DNA of 64,000 bases, taken from contig NZ_KZ319341.1 of NCBI RefSeq assembly GCF_002744735.1, positions 173,848 through 237,847 on the forward strand, in the 5' to 3' direction. Each line of letters starts with the position of its first letter. The stretch's first letter is position 1. The notes under the pieces were generated by a model. That model saw nothing but the letters and a program-made list of their open reading frames with translations, had not been told where the DNA came from and did not search any database. A program made the position numbers and the translations under genes. Positions 45,420 to 54,618 of this stretch are shown piece after piece. The stretch is from Marinobacter guineae. Its GTDB lineage: Bacteria > Pseudomonadota > Gammaproteobacteria > Pseudomonadales > Oleiphilaceae.

Positions 45420-46777
45420 TTCTCAAGTTCTCCCTGGAACAGTTTCCGACCAAGCTTGCTTAGTTCACGTACGCTGGAGGAGCAGACAATCTCACCCCTG
45501 GTGGAGTATTTTTCGTTATTCCGTTCAATATTTTCCAGCACATACAGGTAGTTAACCAGCAGGCCTGCAGACTGTTTCATACCGCTTTCCGAGACATCGC
45601 CAAGCCAGTTGATCCGGTGCAGTTCGGCGCCATTTCCCAGGTGAAACCGCGCCACCGGGTTGAGTGGCAGGTTTGATCCGTTTTTTTCCTTCAACAGGTA
45701 ACGGGCCGCCAGAGGACTCACCACCTCTTCCAGTCGCTCTGCCAGCTCCGGTTGGTTGTTCCACTCCGGGTCATCCAGATGGCTCAGCACCTCCTGGGCC
45801 TCTGGTGTCAGCAAGCCGGAATCCGGGTGATAGGTTTTCTCCAGCCAGTCGCGGAACATTGGCAATGGTGACAGGGTCACAAAGTTCTTCAGGTTTGGCA
45901 GTTCCTGCTTGAGTTCCTGCACCACCTGTTTGATCAGGAAATTACCGAAGGAAATACCCCGCAATCCAACCTGACAGTTGCTTATGCCATAGAAGGCTGC
46001 GGAATCTGCCAGCTCGGGGGCATCGATCTCGTAACGGTCGTGGGCGAGAATGGGCTGGATCTTGTCAGGAAGTCCCTTGGTCAGGGCCACCTCAACAAAA
46101 ACCAGCGGTTCATCACCGATGGCGGGATGGAAAAAGCCAAAGCAGCGACGGTCGCGGTTATCCAGCCGGCGCCGCAAGTCGTCCCATCCCTGAATCTTAT
46201 GCACTGCCTCATACCGGATGATTTTCTCCAGAATCGAGGCCGGCGTAGTCCAGTCGATTCGTCGTAGCACCAGAAAACCACGGTTGAACCAGGAGCCGAA
46301 GAGATGGATGAAGTCCGCGTTGATCGGTTCAAAATCCTTGTCGCCCTGCATCAGCGTCAGGAAGTCCTGGCGCATTTTCACCAGCTCATAGGTCGCACCC
46401 TTTGCCAGATTAAGCCGCCGGAGCAACTCCTGCCGGAGCGGCTCACTGACTTCAAACAGTTTTGCAAGGTGTTTGTTGCTACGGTCGCTCTTGTAAATTC
46501 TGTAGGCGTCGTCGATTTTTTCCGGGTCGGCGGTAAAGTTCCGGGCCAGCGTTCCGAAGAACGCCCGCTTATCATCATCGCCAAGAGACTCATAAATATC
46601 CAGCGCGCGGCTGGCCATAACAATACTGGCTGCCTCGCCATCGCTATTCAGCAGCTCCTGACAGGCTTCCTCCAGATCCGTGTGGTCGTATGGCGTCTTC
46701 CTTGAGCCGAATTTGCGCTGCAGCGCGTCGCGCTGGGTGATGCTACTGAAAAACTCTTGCAGAAAACTCATTTTCAT
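45416..46777 (-). CDS. matA: Malonyl-CoA decarboxylase
   Basis: 453 residues, full length for MCD. The helical N-terminal domain (about 1-170) is followed by the acyltransferase-like catalytic domain with the Ser in FVTLSPLPMFRDWL and the His in ARFHLGNGAELHRINW, the expected catalytic pair; NSxSxGMKQSAGLLVNYLY matches the C-terminal signature region. It releases CO2 from malonyl-CoA to give acetyl-CoA. Ribosome site AGGG before the ATG. Cotranscribed with matB (four-base overlap) and 22 bases after the TRAP large subunit gene. Confidence 0.94.
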   Translation of the reverse strand: MKMSFLQEFFSSITQRDALQRKFGSRKTPYDHTDLEEACQELLNSDGEAASIVMASRALDIYESLGDDDKRAFFGTLARNFTADPEKIDDAYRIYKSDRSNKHLAKLFEVSEPLRQELLRRLNLAKGATYELVKMRQDFLTLMQGDKDFEPINADFIHLFGSWFNRGFLVLRRIDWTTPASILEKIIRYEAVHKIQGWDDLRRRLDNRDRRCFGFFHPAIGDEPLVFVEVALTKGLPDKIQPILAHDRYEIDAPELADSAAFYGISNCQVGLRGISFGNFLIKQVVQELKQELPNLKNFVTLSPLPMFRDWLEKTYHPDSGLLTPEAQEVLSHLDDPEWNNQPELAERLEEVVSPLAARYLLKEKNGSNLPLNPVARFHLGNGAELHRINWLGDVSESGMKQSAGLLVNYLYVLENIERNNEKYSTRGEIVCSSSVRELSKLGRKLFQGELEK

Positions 46778-46799
46778 AATGATATCCCTGGTTCTGGCA

Positions 46800-48137
46800 T
46801 CAGGTGCCTTCGCCCATAATCAGATCCGGCAGCCACAAGGCAATTTCCGGGAAGAAACACAGCAGCAAGATGCCAAGCACCATGCAAAGTGCATAAGGCA
46901 AGCTGCCCAGGAGGATGTCCTTAAGTGCTATATCGGGGGCAATGCCCTTGATAATAAAAAGGTTCAGGCCAACGGGCGGCGTAATCAGGCCGATCTCCAG
47001 GTTGATGGTCAGAATGACCGCAAACCAGTAGGGATCAAAATTCGCCGCAAGAATGATCGGCAACAGGATCGGCGCCGCCATTACGATGACCGCAACCGGC
47101 GGAAGGAAGAAGCCGGCAACCAGCAGGAAGATGTTGATCACACCCATCAGTACCCAGCGATTCACCTCGAGGTTGGCGATAGCTTCTGCCACCGTCTGCG
47201 TGATGAACAGGGACGACAGGGCAAAGGCGAAGATTTCGGCGGTAGCAATGATCAACATGATCATCACGCTCTCGCGAAGAGCGTCGCGCATGATCTTGCC
47301 TACCGGTTTGACCTGCCACATGCGATAGACAATGACGGCAAGCCCCAGGCACAGGAAGGCGCCGACGCCAGCCGCCTCAGAAGGGGTTGCCACCCCGCCA
47401 TAGAGCGCAAACAGGATACCCAAGACCACCAACAGGAACGGAACTACCCGCACCAGGGCCTTGAGGTTGCCTTCAACGTTTTCCTTGATCTGAGCCGCGG
47501 CCTCGGCCACCGGGTTCGGGCTGTTGTAGCCACCGGCAAGCTTGCAGGCAATCAGGGTCCAGACCATGAACAACCCCGCCAGCATCAGTCCCGGGACGGC
47601 ACCAGCTATAAATAGGCGGCCGATGGACGTCTCGGTCGAGATGCCATAGACAATCATCGTCACCGAAGGGGGAATAAGAATGCCCAGGGTACCGCCGGCA
47701 GCGATACAGCCGGCTGCCACACCATCGGGATATCCGCGCTTGCGCATCTCGGGAATACCGAGCTTGCCGATGGCGGCACTGGTTGCCGGCGAGGAGCCGG
47801 AGAGCGCCGCAAAAATCGAACAGGCTGCAATATTGGAGATCGCAAGGCCACCCGGCAGTTTGCCCATCCAGAGGTCCAGGGAACGATACAGGTCACGTCC
47901 CGTCGGCGAGGAAGCCACCGCAGCGCCCATCAGGATGAACATGGGAATGGCAACGAAGCCGAAAGAGGCCACACTGCCGAAAAAGGTTTCGCCAAAATAG
48001 ATCAGTTCACCGACGCCACGGTCCAGGATCAGAGCACCCAGTGACACGGCCCCGAGCGCAAACGCAATCGGCGTTCCGATGGCCATCAATACCAGCAAAA
48101 CCACAACAACGAGAATACCGCTAGTGATCGGATCCAT
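46800..48137 (-). CDS. dctM: TRAP transporter large membrane subunit (DctM)
   Basis: 445 residues, about twelve membrane spans. Family stretches include PMFILMGA, ALSGSSPATSAAIGKLGIPEM and GGTLGILIPPSVTMIVYG, typical of DctM, which carries the substrate with a sodium gradient. Start ATG is two bases after the dctQ stop with GGAG upstream. Part of a dctP-dctQ-dctM set followed directly by malonyl-CoA decarboxylase, so a malonate-type C3 dicarboxylate is the expected substrate. Confidence 0.95.
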   Translation of the reverse strand: MDPITSGILVVVVLLVLMAIGTPIAFALGAVSLGALILDRGVGELIYFGETFFGSVASFGFVAIPMFILMGAAVASSPTGRDLYRSLDLWMGKLPGGLAISNIAACSIFAALSGSSPATSAAIGKLGIPEMRKRGYPDGVAAGCIAAGGTLGILIPPSVTMIVYGISTETSIGRLFIAGAVPGLMLAGLFMVWTLIACKLAGGYNSPNPVAEAAAQIKENVEGNLKALVRVVPFLLVVLGILFALYGGVATPSEAAGVGAFLCLGLAVIVYRMWQVKPVGKIMRDALRESVMIMLIIATAEIFAFALSSLFITQTVAEAIANLEVNRWVLMGVINIFLLVAGFFLPPVAVIVMAAPILLPIILAANFDPYWFAVILTINLEIGLITPPVGLNLFIIKGIAPDIALKDILLGSLPYALCMVLGILLLCFFPEIALWLPDLIMGEGT

Positions 48138-48139
48138 GA

Positions 48140-48661
48140 TTACAGCTCCGCTCGCAGAATTTCAGCCAGGTATTGCAGAGACAGCAGAGACGCACCCAGG
48201 GCCACCGGCAGGACTGCCGGCCACAGCGGTGGATTCCAGACAGTGCCGGTGGTCCAGTCGAGCGTGTAGGCCTCATAGAAGTAATACCAGGACCCATATG
48301 CCAGAGCCAGGCAGAAGACCAGGCCCACCAGGGAGGCCGACAGACGCATCAGGCGCTTGGGCAATCCTCTCAGCGCGTCGGGTAAAACCGTCACCGCAAC
48401 ATGACCACCGGTTTTGAGCACATAGGGCGCACCCAACAGCATGGACGCAGTAATTGCGAAGGTCGTGAACTCAGTTTGCCAGACAGTACTCTCACCCATC
48501 GCGTAACGGACAAACACCATGTGGACAACAGAGAGAACGCCGAGGGCAAGCAAGGCTCCCGCTACAATCGCAGCGGCAACCGAGATGGCGTCCATGCAGC
48601 GGATATACCCGCCGGGTATACCTCGCTCTGAGGCTCGCCGATAACTGGAAGGTTGGGACAT
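48140..48661 (-). CDS. dctQ: TRAP transporter small membrane subunit (DctQ)
   Basis: About 173 residues from the ATG at 48659-48661; four membrane spans, with EFTTFAITASMLLGAPYVLKTGGHVAVTVL typical of DctQ. A start at 48595 is possible but has no ribosome site; a longer frame upstream crosses the intergenic hairpin and is rejected. The first 22 codons include a TATACCC/GGGTATA inverted repeat (48604-48620). Between dctP and dctM on the same strand; associates with DctM in the inner membrane. Confidence 0.88.
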   Translation of the reverse strand: MSQPSSYRRASERGIPGGYIRCMDAISVAAAIVAGALLALGVLSVVHMVFVRYAMGESTVWQTEFTTFAITASMLLGAPYVLKTGGHVAVTVLPDALRGLPKRLMRLSASLVGLVFCLALAYGSWYYFYEAYTLDWTTGTVWNPPLWPAVLPVALGASLLSLQYLAEILRAEL

Positions 48662-48689
48662 AGGAAAAACCCAGGGAAAGTTGTTCCAA

Positions 48690-48717
48690 CCCTGCCCGGC
48701 GACAAGCCGGGACAGGG
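48690..48717 (-). terminator. Intercistronic hairpin between dctP and dctQ
   Basis: CCCTGCCCGGC (48690-48700) pairs with GCCGGG and CAGGG (48706-48717) around GACAA, with one bulged base. No T-run follows on the minus strand. Such hairpins after a solute-binding protein gene usually keep dctP mRNA abundant and lower the membrane subunits. Confidence 0.65.
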
Positions 48718-48749
48718 CGTGATGAACATAAGGTTCAATAATGGATGTG

Positions 48750-49748
48750 TTATTCGACCGCCAATGCGGCATCAATCAGGGCTTGCCCGTTGGGAACATT
48801 TTCCGCGAACGTTTTATAGGAACTCTTTTTGGCGATGTCGAGCCATGCCTGATAGTTTTCCGGCGTCATGTTGACAACTTCAACGCCGTTCTCAGAAAAG
48901 ACGTCGATCATCTTCTGGTCGAGCCCGGCGGCCTCTTCGGCAAAATACTCTTCTGCTTTCTGGCCAGCCGCGGCCAGCGCAGCTTGTTGCTCCTCATTGA
49001 GATTGTTCCAGCTGCGCTCGGAAATCAGGACAGGCTCATACATGAACCAGAGTGCGTTCTCTCCCGGCGCCGTCAGGCAGGTGACCTGCTCATAAATGCG
49101 GTAGGATACGAAAGAACCTGAGGAGGTATTGGCACCATCAAGCACGCCTGTCTGCATCGCGGTGTAAATTTCCGACGAGGGCATGGACGCAATGGAAGCA
49201 CCTGCGGTTGCCAGCATTTCGTCAAACGCTGGCCCGGCAGCGCGGAGGGTTTGCCCTTCTACTGTATCGGGTGAAGTAATACACTGTTTGTTCGAGGCAA
49301 AGCCACCCGCAAGCCACGCATCCGCCAGCACCCTGGCACCTGCGTCATCAATGACTTTCTTGATCATACCCATGAACTCGGAATCATTCAGGCGCTGGGC
49401 GCGCTCGTGGCTACGAACCAGCCCGGGCATCAACGTTGCAGAGAACTCGGGGTGGCGACCACTGGCGTAGTCCAATGGCAGAGAAATCATGTCGACTCGG
49501 CCACGAACCAGGGCACCCCACTGCTCTTTTGCCTTGAACAGGGATTGGCCCGGATAGATCTGAAGCTCCAGACCAACATCTGCGGCGGCGACTTCACGGG
49601 CCATCAGCTGAACCATTTCGTCCCTGACATCCCCTTTACCGCCCGGGAACTGGTGCGAAACTCGCAAAACGGTATCAGCCGCGGCAATACCGGAAAAAAA
49701 CACAGAAAGAGAGGCCGCTATGGCCAGCTTAGCGAAGGGCATTTTCAT
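48750..49748 (-). CDS. dctP: TRAP transporter solute-binding protein (DctP)
   Basis: 332 residues. Signal peptide 1-24 (FFSGIAAADT). The mature protein has LRVSHQFPGGKGDVRDEMVQLMAREV, a DctP start, and PSSEIYTAMQTGVLDGANTSSGSFVSY, where the substrate-contact region lies (DctP proteins use an Arg elsewhere to clamp the carboxylate). Start ATG has GGAG upstream. First gene of the malonate-type operon; the divergent GntR gene and TGATGTATAC operators lie upstream. Confidence 0.93.
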   Translation of the reverse strand: MKMPFAKLAIAASLSVFFSGIAAADTVLRVSHQFPGGKGDVRDEMVQLMAREVAAADVGLELQIYPGQSLFKAKEQWGALVRGRVDMISLPLDYASGRHPEFSATLMPGLVRSHERAQRLNDSEFMGMIKKVIDDAGARVLADAWLAGGFASNKQCITSPDTVEGQTLRAAGPAFDEMLATAGASIASMPSSEIYTAMQTGVLDGANTSSGSFVSYRIYEQVTCLTAPGENALWFMYEPVLISERSWNNLNEEQQAALAAAGQKAEEYFAEEAAGLDQKMIDVFSENGVEVVNMTPENYQAWLDIAKKSSYKTFAENVPNGQALIDAALAVE

Positions 49749-49793
49749 CGTTTTGTCTCCGTAATTGTTTTTGTAATATCAATCAGAATGATC

Positions 49794-49807
49794 TGATGTA
49801 TACATCA
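49794..49807. promoter_or_regulatory. GntR operator, perfect palindrome
   Basis: TGATGTATACATCA is a perfect 14-base palindrome centred on GTATAC, like the sites of FCD-type GntR regulators (MatR of Rhizobium is reported to recognise a TTGTATACAA-type sequence, from memory). It sits midway between dctP and the regulator gene. Confidence 0.75.
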
Positions 49808-49814
49808 TTAGACT

Positions 49815-49828
49815 TGATGTATACTCTT
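49815..49828. promoter_or_regulatory. GntR operator, second half-conserved copy
   Basis: TGATGTATACTCTT repeats the first ten bases of the palindrome exactly 21 bases further on, two helical turns away, and covers a TATACT -10-like element reading toward the regulator gene, fitting autoregulation. Confidence 0.6.
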
Positions 49829-49850
49829 GTCAACAGGTATTGACTAAAGT

Positions 49851-50564
49851 ATGACCAAATCGGTTTTCACCGCGAGCAGAGAAGAACCAATGAAACGCTC
49901 GAATACCCAGAAGCTGAAAGACGCTCTTGAAGAAGACATCATCAACGGCCGCCTGTTACCGGGTGAGAAGCTGGACCACGATGCGCTTGCCAGGCAATAC
50001 GGCGTGTCCAGAACCCCTATTCGCGAGGCCGTCCAGCAGTTGGTGGTCAGCGGACTTGTGAACGTAAAGCCCAAAAAAGGCACGTTTGTCGCCAAAATGA
50101 GCCTGGATCAGCTGATTGAGATGTTTGAAGTCATGGCGGAGCTGGAGGGCATGTGCGGCCGGCTGGCAGCCAGAAGGATTCAAACCGGGGAGCTGGAGGC
50201 CCTTCGGTCAGCCCTACTTCGCTGCGAAGACCCCGAGGTAATGGCCGACCCAGACGACTATTACTACGAAAATGAAGAATTCCACAACTGCATTTACACG
50301 GCCAGCCACAACGAGTTTCTCGCAGCAGAGGCGCGGCAGCTCAAACAGCGCTTGAAACCTTATCGCCGCCTGCAACTGCAGGCTCGCAACCGGGTTGCCA
50401 ACTCAAGCGAAGAGCATCGGAAAATTTTCAAGGCCATCGAGAGCGGCAGGGAACGGGACGCCGAGCAATACCTGAAGGAGCATGTACTCATCCAGGGCAC
50501 CCGGTTCAGCGACTTCGTATCGCAGGTCAAAAAATTTGGCAATTCTTCCCAGGCAACCTCCTGA
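49851..50564 (+). CDS. GntR-family (FCD) regulator of the malonate-type cluster
   Basis: 237 residues from ATG 49851; the ATG at 49890 (MKRSNTQ, with AGAAGAA upstream) is an equally good start. N-terminal winged helix-turn-helix with LPGEKLDHDALARQYGVSRTPIREAVQQLVVSGLV, the GntR signature. The C-terminal FCD domain (about 85-220) has the expected Asp and His residues (EFHNCIY, SSEEHRKIF) that bind a metal and an acid ligand. Divergent from dctPQM-mcd-matB, making it a MatR-like regulator; malonate or malonyl-CoA is the inferred effector. Confidence 0.93.
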   Translation: MTKSVFTASREEPMKRSNTQKLKDALEEDIINGRLLPGEKLDHDALARQYGVSRTPIREAVQQLVVSGLVNVKPKKGTFVAKMSLDQLIEMFEVMAELEGMCGRLAARRIQTGELEALRSALLRCEDPEVMADPDDYYYENEEFHNCIYTASHNEFLAAEARQLKQRLKPYRRLQLQARNRVANSSEEHRKIFKAIESGRERDAEQYLKEHVLIQGTRFSDFVSQVKKFGNSSQATS

Positions 50565-50583
50565 GAAGAGTTGCCACGACTGA

Positions 50584-51435
50584 TTAGCGAAGAACCACCA
50601 GCGGTTTCCTGGCGGTTTTCAGCATGGTAGTGGTTGTGCTGCCCACCAGGAACTGCCGGATGCGGGAATGGCCGTAGGCACCCATTACCAGGATGTCGAT
50701 ATCGTGTTCGTCCTGGTAGGCATGCAACGCAGGCTCCACCTCTCCGGCCCGGATGGCCAGGGTGATCTCGGATTCCAGTCCCGCCAGCATTTTCTCGGCT
50801 TTCCTGAGCTGCTCCCAGCGGTCATTGGTGTCCGCGCCGATCATCACCAGGTGCAGAGGCATGCCCTTCAGAACCGGGCTGCCGGCCAGCAGCTCTGCCC
50901 CTTTGAACGCCGTCGCGCTGCCGTCGAAGGCGAACATGGCACTGCGGGGCTGGGTGAACTCGTCCGGTACCAGCAGAATCGGGCGGTGCATGCTGCGAAT
51001 CACCGTTTCCAGCTGGCTGCCGATGTGGGTATCGCGCTCAGAGCTGCTCTCGCCATGCAGACCCATCACCAGCAGGCGGGTCTGGTTTTCCAAGGCCAGC
51101 AGGGATTCGGTCAGGTCGCCGTGGCGCTGGCGCTGTACCACCTCGGTAATGCCGGCTTCCTTGACCCGCTTTTCCGCCTCATCCAGCATGTGGTGACCGT
51201 GCTCCAGGGCCAGCTTGGCACGTTTTCGGTCAAGCTCTGCCAGATCTTCCAGCAACTGCTCACGGCTGCCAAGGCCGATGTTTCCGGCCAGGTCCGGCTC
51301 CGCCGGGTACCGCTCTTCGTCCAGCACGTGCAGCAGCATCATGGGCGTTTCCATGTGCTTGCTGGCCCAGGCGGCATAATCGCACACCGCTGGGGCCGCC
51401 TCGGAGCCATCGATACAAGCAACTACTCGTAACAT
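50584..51435 (-). CDS. Tandem universal stress protein (UspA family)
   Basis: 283 residues from the ATG at 51433-51435 (GAGG upstream); an ATG 25 codons earlier adds an Asn/Lys-rich tail and starts one base after the SulP stop, so it is possible. Two Usp domains: residues 1-130 (VACIDGSEAA) and 160-283, the second ending VMGAYGHSRIRQFLVGSTTTTML, which holds the ATP-binding Gx2Gx9GS/T pattern; the first has lost most of it. Coupled to the SulP transporter gene, a pairing also seen in other marine bacteria. Probably modulates the transporter or general stress survival. Confidence 0.9.
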   Translation of the reverse strand: MLRVVACIDGSEAAPAVCDYAAWASKHMETPMMLLHVLDEERYPAEPDLAGNIGLGSREQLLEDLAELDRKRAKLALEHGHHMLDEAEKRVKEAGITEVVQRQRHGDLTESLLALENQTRLLVMGLHGESSSERDTHIGSQLETVIRSMHRPILLVPDEFTQPRSAMFAFDGSATAFKGAELLAGSPVLKGMPLHLVMIGADTNDRWEQLRKAEKMLAGLESEITLAIRAGEVEPALHAYQDEHDIDILVMGAYGHSRIRQFLVGSTTTTMLKTARKPLVVLR

Positions 51436-51511
51436 CTCAACCTCGCCTTCATGATCTTTGTGATTGTTATTCTGACTGCGATCGTTGTTGGATTCCTTGG
51501 TCTGAGTCATG

Positions 51512-52999
51512 TCAGTGCCCCATCAGCTGGTCAACGGCGTCCGGCTTGTCGTGTACACCGAAGCGGTCAACGATTGTGGCACTGGCTTCATTCAGCCCGA
51601 TAACCTCAACTTCCGACCCTTCACGGCGGAATTTGATCACCGCCTTGTCCAGAGCACCTACGGCTGTTATGTCCCAGAAGTGCGCTCGGCTCAGATCAAT
51701 CACCACATTATCGACTGCTTCCTTGAAATCAAAGGATTCGGTGAATTTTTCCGAGGAACTGAAGAATACCTGCCCAACAACCCGGTAGGTGCGGGTATCC
51801 GTTGCCTCATCCAGCTCCGAGGTGACGAGCATGTAGTGTCCCACTTTGTTGGCGAAGAACAGGGCCGCCAGCAACACGCCCGCCAGCACACCGAACGCCA
51901 GGTTGTGAGTGGCCACCACCACGATAACGGTAACAACCATCACAATGTTGGTGGAGAGCGGGTGCTCCCGCAGATTCTTGATAGAGCCCCAACTGAAGGT
52001 TCCAATCGAAACCATAATCATGACCGCAACCAGGGCCGCCATGGGAATCTGAACCAGCCACTTGTCCAACACCAATACCATAACCAGCAGAAACACGCCG
52101 GCAGTCAGTGTTGACAGGCGGGTACGGCCGCCGGACTTCACGTTAATGATGGACTGCCCGATCATCGCGCAACCGGCCATTCCACCAAGCAGGCCCGAGC
52201 CGATGTTGGCAATACCCTGGCCCTTGCACTCTCGGTTACGATCGCTGGTAGTGTCAGTCAGGTCATCGACGATGGTTGCGGTCATCATCGACTCCAGCAG
52301 ACCAACAAGCGCCAGCCCCACGGAGTACGGCAAAATAATCATCAGGGTTTCAAAATTCAGTGGCACATCCGGCCACAGAAAAATCGGCAGTGTATCGGGC
52401 AACTCACCCATATCGCCGACCGTACGGATGTCGAGGTTCAGGTACATGGCAACGCCGGTGAGCACAACGATGCATACCAGTGGCGAAGGCAGGATTTTGC
52501 CAATTCCGGGCAGCAGCGGGAACAGGTAGATAATGCCGAGACCCGCCGCCGTCATGGCGTACACGTGCCAGGTGACATTGGTCAGCTCCGGCAGCTGAGC
52601 CATGAAGATAAGGATCGCCAGCGCGTTCACGAACCCCGTAACAACCGAACGGGAAACAAAGCGCATCAGGCTGCCAAGCTTGAGGTAGCCGAAAACAATC
52701 TGGATCACACCCGTCAGCAACGTTGCCGCCAGGAGGTATTCAAGGCCATGATCCTTCACCAGAGTGACCATCAACAAGGCCATGGCGCCGGTAGCTGCTG
52801 AAATCATACCGGGGCGGCCGCCCACAAAGGCAATGATCACTGCAATACAGAAGGACGCGTAAAGGCCCACCTTGGGGTCGACACCGGCGATGATGGAAAA
52901 GGCGATGGCCTCCGGAATCAGGGCCAGGGCCACTACAATGCCGGCAAGTACATCGCCACGAATGTTTGAAAGCCAGTTGGCCCTTAAGGAATTCACCAT
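51512..52999 (-). CDS. SulP-family anion transporter (BicA-like) with STAS domain
   Basis: 495 residues from the ATG at 52997-52999; an ATG at 53068 gives 23 more residues. About 12-14 spans; the N-terminal [38 protein letters not shown] is the SulP signature. The segment [32 protein letters not shown] follows. The C-terminal STAS domain (about 385-490) includes [21 protein letters not shown]. The substrate may be bicarbonate (BicA-like) or sulfate; not decidable. A UspA gene follows at once. Confidence 0.92.
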   Translation of the reverse strand: MVNSLRANWLSNIRGDVLAGIVVALALIPEAIAFSIIAGVDPKVGLYASFCIAVIIAFVGGRPGMISAATGAMALLMVTLVKDHGLEYLLAATLLTGVIQIVFGYLKLGSLMRFVSRSVVTGFVNALAILIFMAQLPELTNVTWHVYAMTAAGLGIIYLFPLLPGIGKILPSPLVCIVVLTGVAMYLNLDIRTVGDMGELPDTLPIFLWPDVPLNFETLMIILPYSVGLALVGLLESMMTATIVDDLTDTTSDRNRECKGQGIANIGSGLLGGMAGCAMIGQSIINVKSGGRTRLSTLTAGVFLLVMVLVLDKWLVQIPMAALVAVMIMVSIGTFSWGSIKNLREHPLSTNIVMVVTVIVVVATHNLAFGVLAGVLLAALFFANKVGHYMLVTSELDEATDTRTYRVVGQVFFSSSEKFTESFDFKEAVDNVVIDLSRAHFWDITAVGALDKAVIKFRREGSEVEVIGLNEASATIVDRFGVHDKPDAVDQLMGH

Positions 53000-53333
53000 A
53001 ATTTGGGGTTTCCAGTTTGCTGCGAGGAAAGAAAAAGCTGAGACAAAACCGTCGATTGCACCCAACATAACAGGCGTTGGCTACAGGCATATTGCTCAGG
53101 ATATTAACCAGAGGAAGAGGAATCTGAACGCTAGGGCGGAAGGATCGTCACGATTTTGGTTTGCTGCACGGTTGATGAAAATCAGGTAACTGCGAATTTT
53201 GGGTCGCGAAGCTTACCAGACCACTTGCAGGAAAGTAAGTTGGCTAGGGGTATATTCTTAGAGCCGTAACGACCGGCTGCCTCTGCTGCTATCATTAAGA
53301 TATTTAATCATTAACAGGAGTCTGTACCCGCCC

Positions 53334-54614
53334 ATGGATGATGTTGCTTCCCAGTTTCTGGCCGGAAACCAGACCACTCTGAATCTTGCCGTCGCTCTTC
53401 TGCTCGGTGCCATTATTGGCCTGGAGCGGGGATGGGATGCCCGGGAACAAAAATCCGGAGAACGGATTGCCGGCATCCGGACCTTTGCACTTGTTGGGCT
53501 GCTGGGGGGCATTTCTGCGGTACTGGCGCGGGAGATCACCGAGTGGGCGTTTCCGGTGTTGCTGGTTAGCGTGGTGGCCATGGCGATTGTGGCCTATAGC
53601 GAGCGTCTTGAGCACATCCGCAATTTCAGTATCACCGGCATGGTCGGCATGGTTCTGACCTTCTGCTTCGGTGCGGTGGCAGTTGCCGTGGACCCCGTGA
53701 TGGCGACGGCTGCGGCCGTCATTACCGCCATCATTCTGGATAACAAGGAAGATATTCACGGTTGGGTCAACAAACTGAAAGAGCACGAACTGGATGCGGC
53801 GCTCAAGCTACTGCTGATTTCCGTGGTGATGCTGCCCCTGCTGCCCAATGAGAAAATGGGCCCTGGTGGCGTGCTCAATCCCAGGGAAATCTGGTGGATG
53901 GTGGTGATGATCGCCTCCATTTCCTTTGTGGGGTACTTCGCAATTCGGGTGGCTGGTACTCGCAAGGGTATCCTGTTTACCAGCCTGTTTGCCGGGCTAA
54001 GCTCATCCACCGCCCTCACCCTGCACTTTGCTCGCCAGGCCTCGAAAAATCCGCTGCTCAACGCCCAGTTTGCAACCGGCATTCTGATTGCCTGCGGCAC
54101 CATGTTTCCCCGCATCCTGGTTTACTGCTTTGTCATCAACAGGGAATTGCTGCCTAGCCTGATCGGGCCAGTTGTTGTTATGACGCTTCTGCTCTACTTA
54201 CCGGCTCTGTTTATCTGGCGCAGAAACAACCGGGAACTCGAGGTCAGCCAACCGACCCTGAGCCAGAACCCGCTGGATCTCACCTCAGCGCTGGTATTCG
54301 GAGTGTTGCTCACCGCCATCCTGTTGCTGGGCGAGTTCCTGGGGAACTGGCTCGGCAATGCTGGCATCTATGTCCTCGCAGCGACATCGGGAGTGGCCGA
54401 TGTGGATGCCATTACCCTCTCTCTGACCCGCATGTCCAACAACAGCCTGGCCATGAATACGGCAGTGATTGGCATCGTGATCGCGGCAGCCACCAACAAT
54501 CTGGTCAAATCCGCCATGGCCGGGTTCATTGGCAACCGCCAGACGGGACTGTTGGTGGGCATGCCAATGGTGCTATCACTGGCGGCGGGCCTGCTGGTTG
54601 CCTGGCTGCAATAA
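53334..54614 (+). CDS. MgtC/DUF4010-type membrane protein
   Basis: 426 residues, roughly 11-12 spans. The N-terminal third (LNLAVALLLGAIIGLERGWDAREQKSGERIAGIRTFALVGLLGG) is the MgtC/SapB domain, and the rest is DUF4010. The family is linked to magnesium homeostasis by similarity only; some are annotated as transporters. ATG at 53334 with AGGAG 13 bases upstream, a wide gap. Convergent with alkB, the two stop codons lying inside the palindrome TAACCGGTTA (54611-54620). Confidence 0.85.
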   Translation: MDDVASQFLAGNQTTLNLAVALLLGAIIGLERGWDAREQKSGERIAGIRTFALVGLLGGISAVLAREITEWAFPVLLVSVVAMAIVAYSERLEHIRNFSITGMVGMVLTFCFGAVAVAVDPVMATAAAVITAIILDNKEDIHGWVNKLKEHELDAALKLLLISVVMLPLLPNEKMGPGGVLNPREIWWMVVMIASISFVGYFAIRVAGTRKGILFTSLFAGLSSSTALTLHFARQASKNPLLNAQFATGILIACGTMFPRILVYCFVINRELLPSLIGPVVVMTLLLYLPALFIWRRNNRELEVSQPTLSQNPLDLTSALVFGVLLTAILLLGEFLGNWLGNAGIYVLAATSGVADVDAITLSLTRMSNNSLAMNTAVIGIVIAAATNNLVKSAMAGFIGNRQTGLLVGMPMVLSLAAGLLVAWLQ

Positions 54615-54618
54615 CCGG

